Shown: piece by piece, positions 6,045 through 13,736 of the stretch | How positions within the stretch are numbered: the first letter of the stretch is position 1 | Layout of the letters: each line of letters begins with the position of its first letter | Source: Bacteroidota bacterium | GTDB lineage: Bacteria > Bacteroidota > Bacteroidia > B-17B0 > Aurantibacillaceae | DNA length: 64,000 nucleotides | Assembly: GCA_016711805.1 (NCBI GenBank) | Contig: JADJSH010000011.1 | Coordinates: 1-64,000 of the forward strand | Direction: 5' to 3' | Translations under genes and position numbers: made by a program | Notes under the pieces: generated by a model | What the model saw: the letters and a program-made list of their open reading frames with translations, nothing else | Told to the model about the DNA's origin: nothing | Databases searched by the model: none

Positions 6045-7682
6045 TTACATCATTCCACCCATTCCGCCCATGCCTGGGTTACCCATTGGCATTGCTGGAG
6101 CATCTTCTTTTTTCTCTGCTAAAACGCAGTCAGTAGTTAATAACATTGCGGCAACTGACGCTGCATTTTCTAAAGCAATACGGCTTACTTTAGTAGGATC
6201 AATAACACCTGCTTTTAATAAGTTTTCGTATTTCTCAGTACGAGCATTGAAACCGTAATCATCTTTTCCTTCTTTTACTTTTTGTACAACAATAGAACCT
6301 TCGATTCCACAGTTAGCACAAATTTGACGTAAAGGTTCTTCAATGGCACGACGTACAATTTGAATACCAGTGTTCTCATCATCGTTCACACCTTTTAATT
6401 TATCTAAAGAAGCGATCGCACGAATGTAAGCAACACCACCGCCCGGTACAATACCTTCTTCAACTGCTGCACGAGTAGCTGCTAAAGCATCGTCTACACG
6501 GTCTTTTTTCTCTTTCATTTCAACTTCAGTAGCTGCACCAACATAAAGTACTGCAACACCACCAGCTAATTTAGCTAAACGCTCTTGTAATTTTTCTTTA
6601 TCGTAATCAGATGTAGTTGATTCGATTTGAGCTTTAATTTGATTTACACGCGCTGTGATATCTGCTTTTTTTCCAGCACCACCAACAATCGTTGTATTGT
6701 CTTTATCAACTGTTACTTTTTCTGCTTTTCCTAAGAAAGTTAAGTCAGCATTTTCTAATAAGAAACCTCTGTCTTCAGCAATAAAAATACCGCCAGTTAA
6801 AATTGCTAAATCTTCTAACATTGCTTTTCTTCTATCACCAAATCCTGGAGCTTTCACTGCACAGATTTTTAAGTTAGAACGTAAGCGGTTTACAACTAAT
6901 GTTTGTAAAGCTTCTCCGTCGATATCTTCAGCAATAATTAAAATTGGTTTACCTGTTTGTACTGCTTTTTCTAATACAGGTAATAATTCTTTCATCGAAG
7001 AAATTTTCTTCTCGTAAATTAAAATTAATGGGCTATCTAAAACAGCTTCCATTTTATCTACGTCAGTAATAAAATATGGAGAGATATAACCTCTGTCAAA
7101 TTCCATACCTTCAACAACCTCAACAGTTGTATCAGTACCTTTTGCTTCTTCAACAGTAATAACACCTTCTTTTTTTACTTTAGCCATTGCCTCAGCAATT
7201 AATTTTCCGATAGTGCTATCGTTGTTTGCAGAGATCGTTGCAACTTGTTCAATTTTTTTATTGTCGTTACCAACGTTTTGAGATTGTACTTTTAAGTTAG
7301 CAACAACTGCTTCAACCGCTTTATCAATACCGCGTTTCAAATCCATTGGATTAGCACCAGCAGCTACGTTTTTTAAACCGCCAGTTACGATAGCTTGAGC
7401 TAATACAGTAGCAGTCGTTGTTCCGTCACCAGCTGCATCAGCTGTTTTAGAAGCAACTTCTTTTAATAATTGAGCACCCATGTTTTCAACTGGGTTAGAT
7501 AATTCGATTTCTTTAGCAACAGTAACACCATCCTTAGTGATTGCTGGTGAGCCAAATTTTTTATCGATAATAACGTTTCTTCCTTTAGGACCTAAAGTTA
7601 CTTTTACTGCATTTGCTAATGCATCAACTCCGCGCTTTAAAGCGTCGCGAGCTTCAATGTTAAATGTGATGTCTTTTGCCAT
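6045..7682 (-). CDS. groEL: Chaperonin GroEL (60 kDa)
   Basis: Forms the double-ring ATP-dependent folding chamber in the cytoplasm with GroES. The 545-residue protein is full length. It starts AKDITFNIEARDALKRGV, has KVTLGPKGRNVIID and TKDGVTVAKEI, the ATP-binding DGTTTATVLAQ (about residue 86), GGGVAYIRA near 413, and ends in the usual Gly/Met tail (MGGMGGMM). It lies 112 bases after groES on the same strand with no terminator between, the normal groESL operon. The strong terminator at 5932 closes it. Confidence 0.98.
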   Translation of the reverse strand: MAKDITFNIEARDALKRGVDALANAVKVTLGPKGRNVIIDKKFGSPAITKDGVTVAKEIELSNPVENMGAQLLKEVASKTADAAGDGTTTATVLAQAIVTGGLKNVAAGANPMDLKRGIDKAVEAVVANLKVQSQNVGNDNKKIEQVATISANNDSTIGKLIAEAMAKVKKEGVITVEEAKGTDTTVEVVEGMEFDRGYISPYFITDVDKMEAVLDSPLILIYEKKISSMKELLPVLEKAVQTGKPILIIAEDIDGEALQTLVVNRLRSNLKICAVKAPGFGDRRKAMLEDLAILTGGIFIAEDRGFLLENADLTFLGKAEKVTVDKDNTTIVGGAGKKADITARVNQIKAQIESTTSDYDKEKLQERLAKLAGGVAVLYVGAATEVEMKEKKDRVDDALAATRAAVEEGIVPGGGVAYIRAIASLDKLKGVNDDENTGIQIVRRAIEEPLRQICANCGIEGSIVVQKVKEGKDDYGFNARTEKYENLLKAGVIDPTKVSRIALENAASVAAMLLTTDCVLAEKKEDAPAMPMGNPGMGGMGGMM

Positions 7683-7794
7683 AATTTTAATTAGTTAATT
7701 GGATAATTCGACGATTAGTCAATTATCTGTGTTATAATGATTGAATTGTTTATAGTTTTAAATTGTCGAATTGTCTCATCGACTCATTGTCTAA

Positions 7795-8085
7795 TTAAAT
7801 AATCGCGTAGATATCGCTTTCGCGCATAATTAATAAATCTTTTCCGTCTACTTGGATTTCAGTTCCTGCGTATTTTCCGTATAAAACAGTATCGCCAACT
7901 TTTACAGTCATTGGTTCATCTACTTTACCGTTTCCTACAGCTAATACTTTACCTTTCATTGGTTTTTCTTTTGCTGTGTCAGGGATAATTAATCCACCTG
8001 CTGTTTTTGTTTCTGCTGGAGCCGCTTCAACTAATACTCTATCAGCTAAAGGCTTTACATTTACATTTGCACTTGATTTTGCCAT
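7795..8085 (-). CDS. groES: Co-chaperonin GroES (10 kDa)
   Basis: The heptameric lid of the GroEL chamber. 96 residues, with the family start LADRVLVEAAPAETKTAGG (the region of the mobile loop, about residues 13-35), GKVLAVGNGK, VLYGKYAGTEIQVDGKD and the ending ILMRESDIYAII. An extra 10 or so N-terminal residues precede the core (AKSSANVNVKP). It is first in the groESL operon. The 285-base gap upstream must hold the promoter; I could not identify a confident one (see rejected items). Confidence 0.97.
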   Translation of the reverse strand: MAKSSANVNVKPLADRVLVEAAPAETKTAGGLIIPDTAKEKPMKGKVLAVGNGKVDEPMTVKVGDTVLYGKYAGTEIQVDGKDLLIMRESDIYAII

Positions 8086-8231
8086 AATTATGTGATTTTA
8101 ATAATTTAAATTTTTACGGTGGCTATTTGTCTAAAAATGTGCCAATGCAGCATTTTCGCCATTAAGGCGACAATTTTACCGTTTTTGGCGGTTAGTGAAT
8201 AAAAAATGTCAGTTTAGTGTCAGTTAAAATC

Positions 8232-8371
8232 GGAACACGGATTAAGTGGATTAAACTGATTGCCACGGATTAAAAAGAGTTGAATGCAATTAGTTAGAAT
8301 ACATTTTATATCCAGCTAAATAACTTAAAAAAATCTGTGAAAATCCGTTTGATCTGTGTTATCCGTGTTCC
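8232..8371. repeat. Long inverted repeat between fabH and groES
   Basis: The left arm (8232-8277) begins GGAACACGGATTAAGTGGAT and the right arm (about 8325-8371) is its imperfect complement, ending GTTATCCGTGTTCC. The arms are about 45 bases with 47 between. The right arm overlaps the fabH stop codon by one base. Internally each arm repeats a (A/C)ACGGAT or CACAGAT-like word. It could end fabH transcription on the minus strand, but it resembles dispersed intergenic repeats of Bacteroidota more than a classic terminator. Confidence 0.65.
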
Positions 8372-9375
8372 TATTTCCCTACCTTACTACCATCGTAAGC
8401 CCATTTAATCCAAATAGAGCCCCAGGTAAAGCCGCCACCAAAGGCAGATAAAATAAGGTTATCGCCTTTTTTAAATAGCTTTTCGTAATCCCATAATAAT
8501 AAGGGAATAGTACCAGCAGTTGTGTTTCCGTAACGCTCAATGTTCATCAACATTTTATCAGGACTTAAACCCATGCGATTAGCTGTTGCTTCGCAAATAC
8601 GTTTGTTAGCTTGATGTGGTAATAAATAAGTGACATCATCTGACGTCAAATTATTTTTAGCCATAATTTCAGCACTTACTTCGGCCATATTTACTACGGC
8701 ATGTTTAAATACCGTTTGTCCTTCTTGATGAACGTAGTGTAATTTTTGCTCAACGCTTTCTTTTGAAGGAGGCATAAAAGAACCGCCAGCAACTTGGTAT
8801 AGAAAATTACGACCAGAACCATCAGCTTTTAAAATAAAATCTTGAATTCCGCAATCGTCATCTGATGGCTCTAATAAAACAGCGCCACCACCATCACCAA
8901 AAATCACACAGGTTGCACGATCTTCGTAATTTAAAATAGCACTCATTTTATCTACACCAATAACCACAACTTTTTTATAGCGGCCAGTTTCAATAAATTG
9001 TGAACCTGTTGCAAGTGCATAAATAAAGCCCGAGCAAGCAGCAGATAAATCGTAACCCCAAGCATTTTTGGCGCCAATTTTATCGCAAATAACGTTTGAT
9101 GTACTAGGGAAAACGTAATCGCCTGTAATAGTACCAACAATTAATAGATCGATATCTAAAGCAGTGATGCCACGTTTTTTTAATAATTCTTCAACAGCAA
9201 ACACCATCATATCCGAAGTTGCTTTGCCTGGTATATTTAAAACGCGTCTTTCTTTAATTCCAGTGCGAGAGGTAATCCATTCGTCGTTAGTATCTACAAA
9301 TTTTGCTAACTCATCATTTGTCATTACAAAATCGGGAACGTAGCCACCAACGGCAGTAATTGCTGCTTTAATCAT
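8371..9375 (-). CDS. fabH: Beta-ketoacyl-ACP synthase III
   Basis: Starts fatty acid synthesis by condensing an acyl-CoA primer with malonyl-ACP. The 334-residue protein has the FabH catalytic triad: Cys114 in DLSAACSGF, His254 in LLPHQANKRI and Asn284 in YGNTTAGTIP. The N-terminal SRTGIKERR motif is also typical. Its ATG overlaps the stop of plsX by one base (TAATG), so translation is coupled. The family in Bacteroidota often uses branched primers, but specificity cannot be read from the sequence. Confidence 0.96.
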   Translation of the reverse strand: MIKAAITAVGGYVPDFVMTNDELAKFVDTNDEWITSRTGIKERRVLNIPGKATSDMMVFAVEELLKKRGITALDIDLLIVGTITGDYVFPSTSNVICDKIGAKNAWGYDLSAACSGFIYALATGSQFIETGRYKKVVVIGVDKMSAILNYEDRATCVIFGDGGGAVLLEPSDDDCGIQDFILKADGSGRNFLYQVAGGSFMPPSKESVEQKLHYVHQEGQTVFKHAVVNMAEVSAEIMAKNNLTSDDVTYLLPHQANKRICEATANRMGLSPDKMLMNIERYGNTTAGTIPLLLWDYEKLFKKGDNLILSAFGGGFTWGSIWIKWAYDGSKVGK

Positions 9376-10313
9376 TATTGAAATACGGTTTTAATTTTTT
9401 CGTTTAAGTTTGCTTCAACGATGTCTTTACTTAACACCATCATATTTTTAAAGGCCAATGGCGTTGATTTTCCGTGAGCAATCATCACGTTTGAATTGAT
9501 TCCTAAAATAGGAGTGCCGCCGTATAATTCGTAATTGAATTTATCAAAATACTCATCGCTACGGTTACGTTTTTTGATCATCGAGTAAAATGCCTCGGCT
9601 GTTTTTAATAATACATTTCCTGTAAAGCCTTCACAAACAATCACGTCTGCTTTATCTTCAAATACTTCTAAGCCTTCTACGTTACCAACAAAATTAAAGT
9701 CTTTAGTATCTTTCATTAAGGCATGAGCAGCTTGTGCTACTAAGTTTCCTTTTTCGGGTTCTTCGCCAATGTTTAATAATCCCACTTTAGGATTATCCAT
9801 TTTGTAAACTTCTTTAGCAAATGTAGAACCTAAAATAGCAAACTGATATAATACATCAGGCTTGCAATCGGCATTGGTACCCACGTCTAAAATAATTCCA
9901 AAGCCACCACTTAATTTTGGTAAAATAGAAGTAATACATGGGCGAATAACACCAGGTACGGCTTTTACGCTAAACATAGCTCCAACTAGCATAGCGCCAG
10001 TATTACCAGCACTTGCAAAACATTGAATCTCGTTTTCTTTTAATAATTTATAACCAACAGCAATGCTGCTTTGTGGTTTTTGCGCCAAAGCTTTCGTTGG
10101 ATGTTCACCCATTTCAATCACATCGGGTGCATGCACAAACTCAAATTGATCTTCTGAAACGCCTTTTTCTTTTAAATGCTGTTTTGCTTTTTCGCTATCG
10201 CCAATCAATACCATTTTTACATCAGCTGGTAATGAATCAAGTGCCATTATAGCACCATCCATGCAATTTGCAGGGGCAAAATCTCCCCCCATAATGTCTA
10301 ATCCAATTTTCAT
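9375..10313 (-). CDS. plsX: Phosphate acyltransferase PlsX
   Basis: Makes acyl-phosphate from acyl-ACP for phospholipid synthesis, at the membrane surface. The 312-residue protein starts IGLDIMGGDFAP, with HAPDVIEMGEHPTKA, CFASAGNTGAML and ILDVGTNADCKP, all typical of the family. It is directly followed by fabH with a one-base overlap, the common plsX-fabH pairing. The usual rpmF gene is not immediately upstream: the 326 bases before it are non-coding. A -7 box (10413-10420) about 100 bases upstream is the likely promoter. Confidence 0.95.
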   Translation of the reverse strand: MKIGLDIMGGDFAPANCMDGAIMALDSLPADVKMVLIGDSEKAKQHLKEKGVSEDQFEFVHAPDVIEMGEHPTKALAQKPQSSIAVGYKLLKENEIQCFASAGNTGAMLVGAMFSVKAVPGVIRPCITSILPKLSGGFGIILDVGTNADCKPDVLYQFAILGSTFAKEVYKMDNPKVGLLNIGEEPEKGNLVAQAAHALMKDTKDFNFVGNVEGLEVFEDKADVIVCEGFTGNVLLKTAEAFYSMIKKRNRSDEYFDKFNYELYGGTPILGINSNVMIAHGKSTPLAFKNMMVLSKDIVEANLNEKIKTVFQ

Positions 10314-10412
10314 ATTCTGTATGTTGTTTTAGGCTCAGTATTTCATTTCAAACGAGCCAAAATCAAGCGACTAAGCAACTAATTTATGAGTTAATATGCA
10401 ATAATTAGGGCG

Positions 10413-10420
10413 CAAAGTTA
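10413..10420 (-). promoter_or_regulatory. Candidate -7 box for plsX-fabH
   Basis: Minus strand TAACTTTG followed by CGCCC, a full match to TAnnTTTG. It gives a leader of about 95 bases. No clear TTG at -33. Confidence 0.45.
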
Positions 10421-10538
10421 TTAACCTTGATTAGATAATTGTGTTTAAACTTTCTATACAATGGGATGTTGTATCTAATATGTTGATAATGTGAATGATA
10501 AAACTAATATGAAAATGATTTTTGTAAAATATTGATTG

Positions 10539-10546
10539 TACTTTTG
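10539..10546 (+). promoter_or_regulatory. Candidate -7 box for sufE
   Basis: TACTTTTG matches TAnnTTTG. A TTTG lies 14 bases upstream, closer than usual. The predicted start is about 10551, leaving a leader of about 89 bases that contains a hairpin. Confidence 0.4.
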
Positions 10547-10555
10547 AGCCATGAA

Positions 10556-10604
10556 ATAGTCATGTTGCTTTGATTGCAAACACGAGTGAAGATAACATGA
10601 CTAT
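10556..10604 (+). promoter_or_regulatory. Hairpin in the sufE 5' leader
   Basis: ATAGTCATGTT (10556-10566) and AACATGACTAT (10594-10604) pair perfectly over 11 bases with a 27-base loop that can form a smaller TTGC/GCAA stem. It lies between the candidate promoter and the start codon. Function unknown; no T run follows, so it is not an intrinsic terminator. Confidence 0.45.
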
Positions 10605-10639
10605 AACATATAGCAAGTAAAAACAATAAATATCTGCAT

Positions 10640-11053
10640 ATGACAATTGAAGAAATAGAAAACGAAATCATTGAAGAGTTTGAATTGTTTGGCGATGATT
10701 GGGAAGGGAAATACGAGCATTTAATTGAACTAGGAAAGTCGCTACCAAAGATAAAAGAAGAATTAAAAACGGAAGATCGCATTATTAAAGGCTGTCAAAG
10801 TAAGGTTTGGTTGCATTCTGAAAAGCAAGGTGATGAAATTGTTTACACAGCCGATAGCGATGCTATTATTACAAAAGGCATGGTAGCTTTAATGATACGC
10901 GTTTTGTCGCATCAAAAACCACAAACTATTTTATCAGCTAATTTAGATTTTATTAATAAAATTGGATTAACAGAGCATTTATCTCCTACGCGCGCTAATG
11001 GTTTAGTGAGCATGATTAAACAAATGAAATTAGATGCGATGGCATTAAGCTAA
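10640..11053 (+). CDS. sufE: SufE family cysteine desulfuration protein
   Basis: Accepts sulfur from the SufS cysteine desulfurase and passes it to the Fe-S scaffold, in the cytoplasm. 137 residues, near the usual family length. The sulfur-accepting Cys52 lies in IIKGCQSKVWL, the diagnostic motif. The C-terminal half (LSANLDFINKIGLTEHLSP, RANGLVSMI) also fits. It stands apart from other suf genes; the next gene is a DMT transporter 4 bases downstream. Confidence 0.93.
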   Translation: MTIEEIENEIIEEFELFGDDWEGKYEHLIELGKSLPKIKEELKTEDRIIKGCQSKVWLHSEKQGDEIVYTADSDAIITKGMVALMIRVLSHQKPQTILSANLDFINKIGLTEHLSPTRANGLVSMIKQMKLDAMALS

Positions 11054-11057
11054 CTGT

Positions 11058-11954
11058 ATGAACAAAAAAGCCATCTCTTGGATTATTTTAATTGCACTTT
11101 CCTTAGTTTGGGGTAGCTCTTTTATGTTGATGAAGCAAGGTTTAAAAGCCTTTAGCAGCGATGAAGTAGCAGGTTTAAGAATTACCATTGCATCGGCTTT
11201 TATGTTGCCATTTTTAATCAAACATTATAAAATAGATTTAAAAACAAATTTAAAAGGCTTGTTGTTGATGGGTGTTTTTGGAAATTTAATTCCAGCCTTT
11301 TTATTTACTAAAGCCGAAACACAAATCAGTAGTAGTTTAACAGGAATGTTAAACGCCCTAACACCTATGTTTACTATTATGATTGGTATGATTGCGTTTA
11401 ATCATAAAATTACCAAGTCACAAATCATCGGTGTTTTAGTTGGCTTTGTTGGAGCTATTGCTTTGGTAGTTTTAGGTGATAATAAAGAGAATGATCAAAC
11501 TAAAAACATCATGTATAGTTTATTGGTGGCAGCAGCTACTTTGTGTTATGCTATCAGCGTGAATGGTATTAAAGCATATTTAGGGCATGTGAATTCGTTA
11601 ACGGCTACTGTTTGGTCTTTTACTATTATTGGCCCAATGGCGGCTATTTATTTATTTGGGTTTACCGATGTGGTAGAGCATGCCACACATCATCCCGAGG
11701 CTTTAAGTTCTTTAGGTTTTATAAGTATTTTGGCTATAGTTGGTTCTGCTCTTTCGGTAGTAGTTTATAATACGTTGATTAAGTTATCGGGAACTGTATT
11801 TGCAGCTAGTTGCACCTATTTAATTCCTATAGTGGCCATTGGTTGGGGTTTGTTTGATGATGAGGTGATTAATTTGTTTCAAGTATTGGCAGTAATTGTG
11901 ATTATTGCAGGGATTTGGATGATTAATTCGGTAAATAAGCCTGCTGAGGAATAA
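11058..11954 (+). CDS. EamA/DMT family transporter
   Basis: A 298-residue inner-membrane protein with about ten hydrophobic helices in two repeated halves of five, as in the drug/metabolite transporter superfamily. Each half is an EamA domain (about residues 8-137 and 152-292). Typical features are SLVWGSSFMLMKQGL in helix 1 and VVYNTLIKLSGTVFAA in the second half. Substrate cannot be predicted. It begins 4 bases after sufE and is probably co-transcribed with it. No terminator was seen before the family A repeat that follows. Confidence 0.9.
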   Translation: MNKKAISWIILIALSLVWGSSFMLMKQGLKAFSSDEVAGLRITIASAFMLPFLIKHYKIDLKTNLKGLLLMGVFGNLIPAFLFTKAETQISSSLTGMLNALTPMFTIMIGMIAFNHKITKSQIIGVLVGFVGAIALVVLGDNKENDQTKNIMYSLLVAAATLCYAISVNGIKAYLGHVNSLTATVWSFTIIGPMAAIYLFGFTDVVEHATHHPEALSSLGFISILAIVGSALSVVVYNTLIKLSGTVFAASCTYLIPIVAIGWGLFDDEVINLFQVLAVIVIIAGIWMINSVNKPAEE

Positions 11955-11979
11955 AGAGGTTATTGAAGGTTAATATTTG

Positions 11980-12220
11980 GGCGTGTCCCTGCGGGCTGGG
12001 CTTTCGGCACTCGCTTTTTTATTTGCCCTGCGGGACAAATAAAAAGAGCTCAAACAGATGCCTCAATCCCTCACGCGGCTACACTTTAAGTTTGAAAGTT
12101 AATTTCCGAATCTGAAATTAAACTGCGTGAGGGATGCAAGCGAAAATCCTTTTGCCTGTCTCCTGCAAAAGATTGAAGCAGGCCAGCCCGACGGCGCTGC
12201 CTCTTAACGCCGGCAAGCCC
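11980..12220. repeat. Dispersed intergenic element, family A, second locus
   Basis: Two inverted units (about 11980-12077 minus, 12125-12220 plus) around a 47-base spacer, the same design as at 365-591. Unit stems: 12014-12025 with 12036-12046, and AATCCTTTTGC (12145-12155) with GCAAAAGATT (12165-12174). Outer parts are GGCGTGTCCCTGCGGGCTGG and GACGGCGCTGCC, GC-rich against an AT-rich background. It makes up most of the 450-base gap between the transporter and rplU. The remainder, 12221-12404, holds the rplU promoter and leader. Confidence 0.8.
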
Positions 12221-12332
12221 AAAACATAATAACTTAATAAGCTTAAATTATTGATTATTAGATAGATGTGAAATAAAGTCTTCTGAACAATCAAAAAAAG
12301 CAGGTATTTAGCTTAAAAAAGTGCCGTAAATC

Positions 12333-12363
12333 TTTGGTAGAAAGAAAAAACCACCTATCTTTG
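12333..12363 (+). promoter_or_regulatory. Promoter of rplU-rpmA
   Basis: TTTG (12333-12336), a 19-base spacer and TATCTTTG (12356-12363) match the Bacteroidota vegetative promoter closely. The predicted start, about 12368, gives a 37-base leader to the ATG at 12405. Confidence 0.8.
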
Positions 12364-12404
12364 CCGTCCTTAAAAAAATTATTAACAATTAAAATTTAAC
12401 ACTC

Positions 12405-12893
12405 ATGTATGCAATTGTAGAAATAGCAGGGCAACAATTTAAAGTGGAACGAGGCAATAAAGTTTACGTTCACCGCCTAGATGCTAATGAGGGTGCTAAA
12501 GTAGAGTTTGACAAAGTTTTCTTATTAGATAACGGCGGAAAAATCTCTGTTGGAGCCCCAACTGTTGATGGCGCAAAAGTTGTAGCCACAGTAATCGAAC
12601 ACTTAAAAGGCGATAAAGTTATCGTATTTAAGAAATTACGTCGTAAAGGATACCAAAAATGGAATAACCACCGTCAGCATTTGACTCAGTTATTAATTCA
12701 AGGGGTACTTGCTAAAGGTGATACTTTAAAAGACGAATTAAAAGCTGAAAAATCAGTTCGCGAGTTCTTAGCTCCAAGCCACAGAAATCCTGTAGTTAGA
12801 GAAGAAGTTGTGGTTGAGAAAAAAGCACCTGCAAAAAAAGCAGCAGCTAAGAAAGCACCTGCAAAAAAAGCAGCTAAAAAAACTGAAGAATAA
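12405..12893 (+). CDS. rplU: 50S ribosomal protein L21 with basic C-terminal tail
   Basis: Binds 23S rRNA in the large subunit. The L21 core is residues 1-103 (YAIVEIAGQQFKVERGNKV at the start, FKKLRRKGYQKWNNHRQ near residue 75). The protein is 162 residues, about 60 longer than E. coli L21. The extra part ends in a Lys/Ala/Pro tail of repeated APAKKAA blocks (about 138-160), a low-complexity basic extension like a histone H1 tail, probably for RNA contact (inference). rpmA follows 29 bases later in the same operon, as usual. Confidence 0.96.
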   Translation: MYAIVEIAGQQFKVERGNKVYVHRLDANEGAKVEFDKVFLLDNGGKISVGAPTVDGAKVVATVIEHLKGDKVIVFKKLRRKGYQKWNNHRQHLTQLLIQGVLAKGDTLKDELKAEKSVREFLAPSHRNPVVREEVVVEKKAPAKKAAAKKAPAKKAAKKTEE

Positions 12894-12922
12894 TTAAACA
12901 TTAACCATTAAATTTTTAAACA

Positions 12923-13177
12923 ATGGCACATAAAAAAGGAGCCGGCTCCACAAACAACGGTCGTGAATCACACAGTAAACGTTTAGGCGTTAAAATTTTT
13001 GGTGGTCAGGCATGTATCTCTGGGAACATTATTGTTCGTCAACGTGGTACAAAACATAATCCAGGAGTAAATGTAGGAATGGGAAAAGACCATACTTTAT
13101 TTGCTTTAGTAGATGGTAAAGTTGTTTTCAAAAAGAAAGCAGACGACAGATCATACGTTTCGGTTGTTCCTGCATAA
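12923..13177 (+). CDS. rpmA: 50S ribosomal protein L27
   Basis: Sits near the peptidyl transferase centre. 84 residues, normal length, with the N-terminal MAHKKGAGSTNNGRESHSKR, and GNIIVRQRGTKHNPG in the middle. The N-terminus begins directly as mature L27 (no cleavable extension as in Firmicutes). It is second in rplU-rpmA and followed 33 bases later by a terminator. Confidence 0.98.
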   Translation: MAHKKGAGSTNNGRESHSKRLGVKIFGGQACISGNIIVRQRGTKHNPGVNVGMGKDHTLFALVDGKVVFKKKADDRSYVSVVPA

Positions 13178-13209
13178 GGGATAATAGAAACTTAATTTAT
13201 TAAGTACTT

Positions 13210-13238
13210 AAAGCCCTCCGAAAACCGGTGGGCTTTTT
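13210..13238 (+). terminator. Intrinsic terminator after rpmA
   Basis: AAAGCCC-T-CCG, loop AAAAC, CGG-T-GGGCTTT, then a T run. Confidence 0.85.
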
Positions 13239-13247
13239 GTGTTTTTA

Positions 13248-13255
13248 TAGCTTTG
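13248..13255 (+). promoter_or_regulatory. Candidate -7 box for the lipoprotein-M64-serS operon
   Basis: TAGCTTTG, a full match to TAnnTTTG, lies 13 bases before the GTG at 13269 and overlaps the tail of the rpmA terminator region. No good -33 element. Confidence 0.4.
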
Positions 13256-13268
13256 TAAAAAATAATCT

Positions 13269-13736
13269 GTGAAAATAATTTGTTACATCCATATACTATC
13301 CATGTTTGTCTTTATGGCTTGTCGTGCAGCTAAGTCTACTCCATTAAACGTCGTTGAAAAAACAGCATTTTATACCATCAAAGCCATTAAGGATACCATA
13401 AAAAACACCACTACATTTAGTGTGACAACTATCCAAATTGCAGGCACAAAAATCAATTATAAAATAGATGTCAATCAATCCAAAAATCCTTATTTTTTAA
13501 AGATTGAAATTGTAGATAAAAATAATACTATCATCAACGCTTTTACTGAACATCCGTTATTTAAGCGATTTGATTTATATAGAGAAAGTGGTGAAATCGA
13601 ATCAAAATCAATATCTTTACAACAAGGCGAAGTGGTATTAAGAGTACCATATTTTTCTGATTATAAAAAAATGAACATTACCGAAACTGTCAACTTTAAG
13701 CAATTAAAACAAGTAACGATCGCGCATGAAAAATAA
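13269..13736 (+). CDS. Putative exported or lipoprotein, unknown function
   Basis: A 155-residue protein with a hydrophobic N-terminus (IICYIHILSMFVFMAC) and a Cys at residue 18 that could be lipidated, although FMAC is a weak lipobox. The start is GTG at 13269; the next in-frame ATG at 13302 would leave too short a signal. The rest is beta-strand rich with no motif I know. It overlaps the M64 peptidase gene by 11 bases, so translation is probably coupled and the two may work together at the cell surface (inference). Confidence 0.65.
   Translation: MKIICYIHILSMFVFMACRAAKSTPLNVVEKTAFYTIKAIKDTIKNTTTFSVTTIQIAGTKINYKIDVNQSKNPYFLKIEIVDKNNTIINAFTEHPLFKRFDLYRESGEIESKSISLQQGEVVLRVPYFSDYKKMNITETVNFKQLKQVTIAHEK

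Larger units (their letters stand above)
10314..10639. other. Divergent intergenic region, plsX and sufE
   Basis: 326 bases without a gene. It holds candidate -7 boxes facing both ways (minus 10413-10420, plus 10539-10546) and an inverted repeat in the sufE leader (10556-10604). Nothing else was recognised. Confidence 0.6.

Noticed and set aside
8086..8231. Sigma-54-like or heat-shock promoter for groES
   Set aside because: TTGGCAC (8145-8139, minus) resembles a -24 box, but the -12 box is absent. A TCGCC-attaa-GGCGA inverted repeat (8156-8170) is too short to be called CIRCE, and two ACTGACA words are not a known operator. I leave the promoter unassigned.
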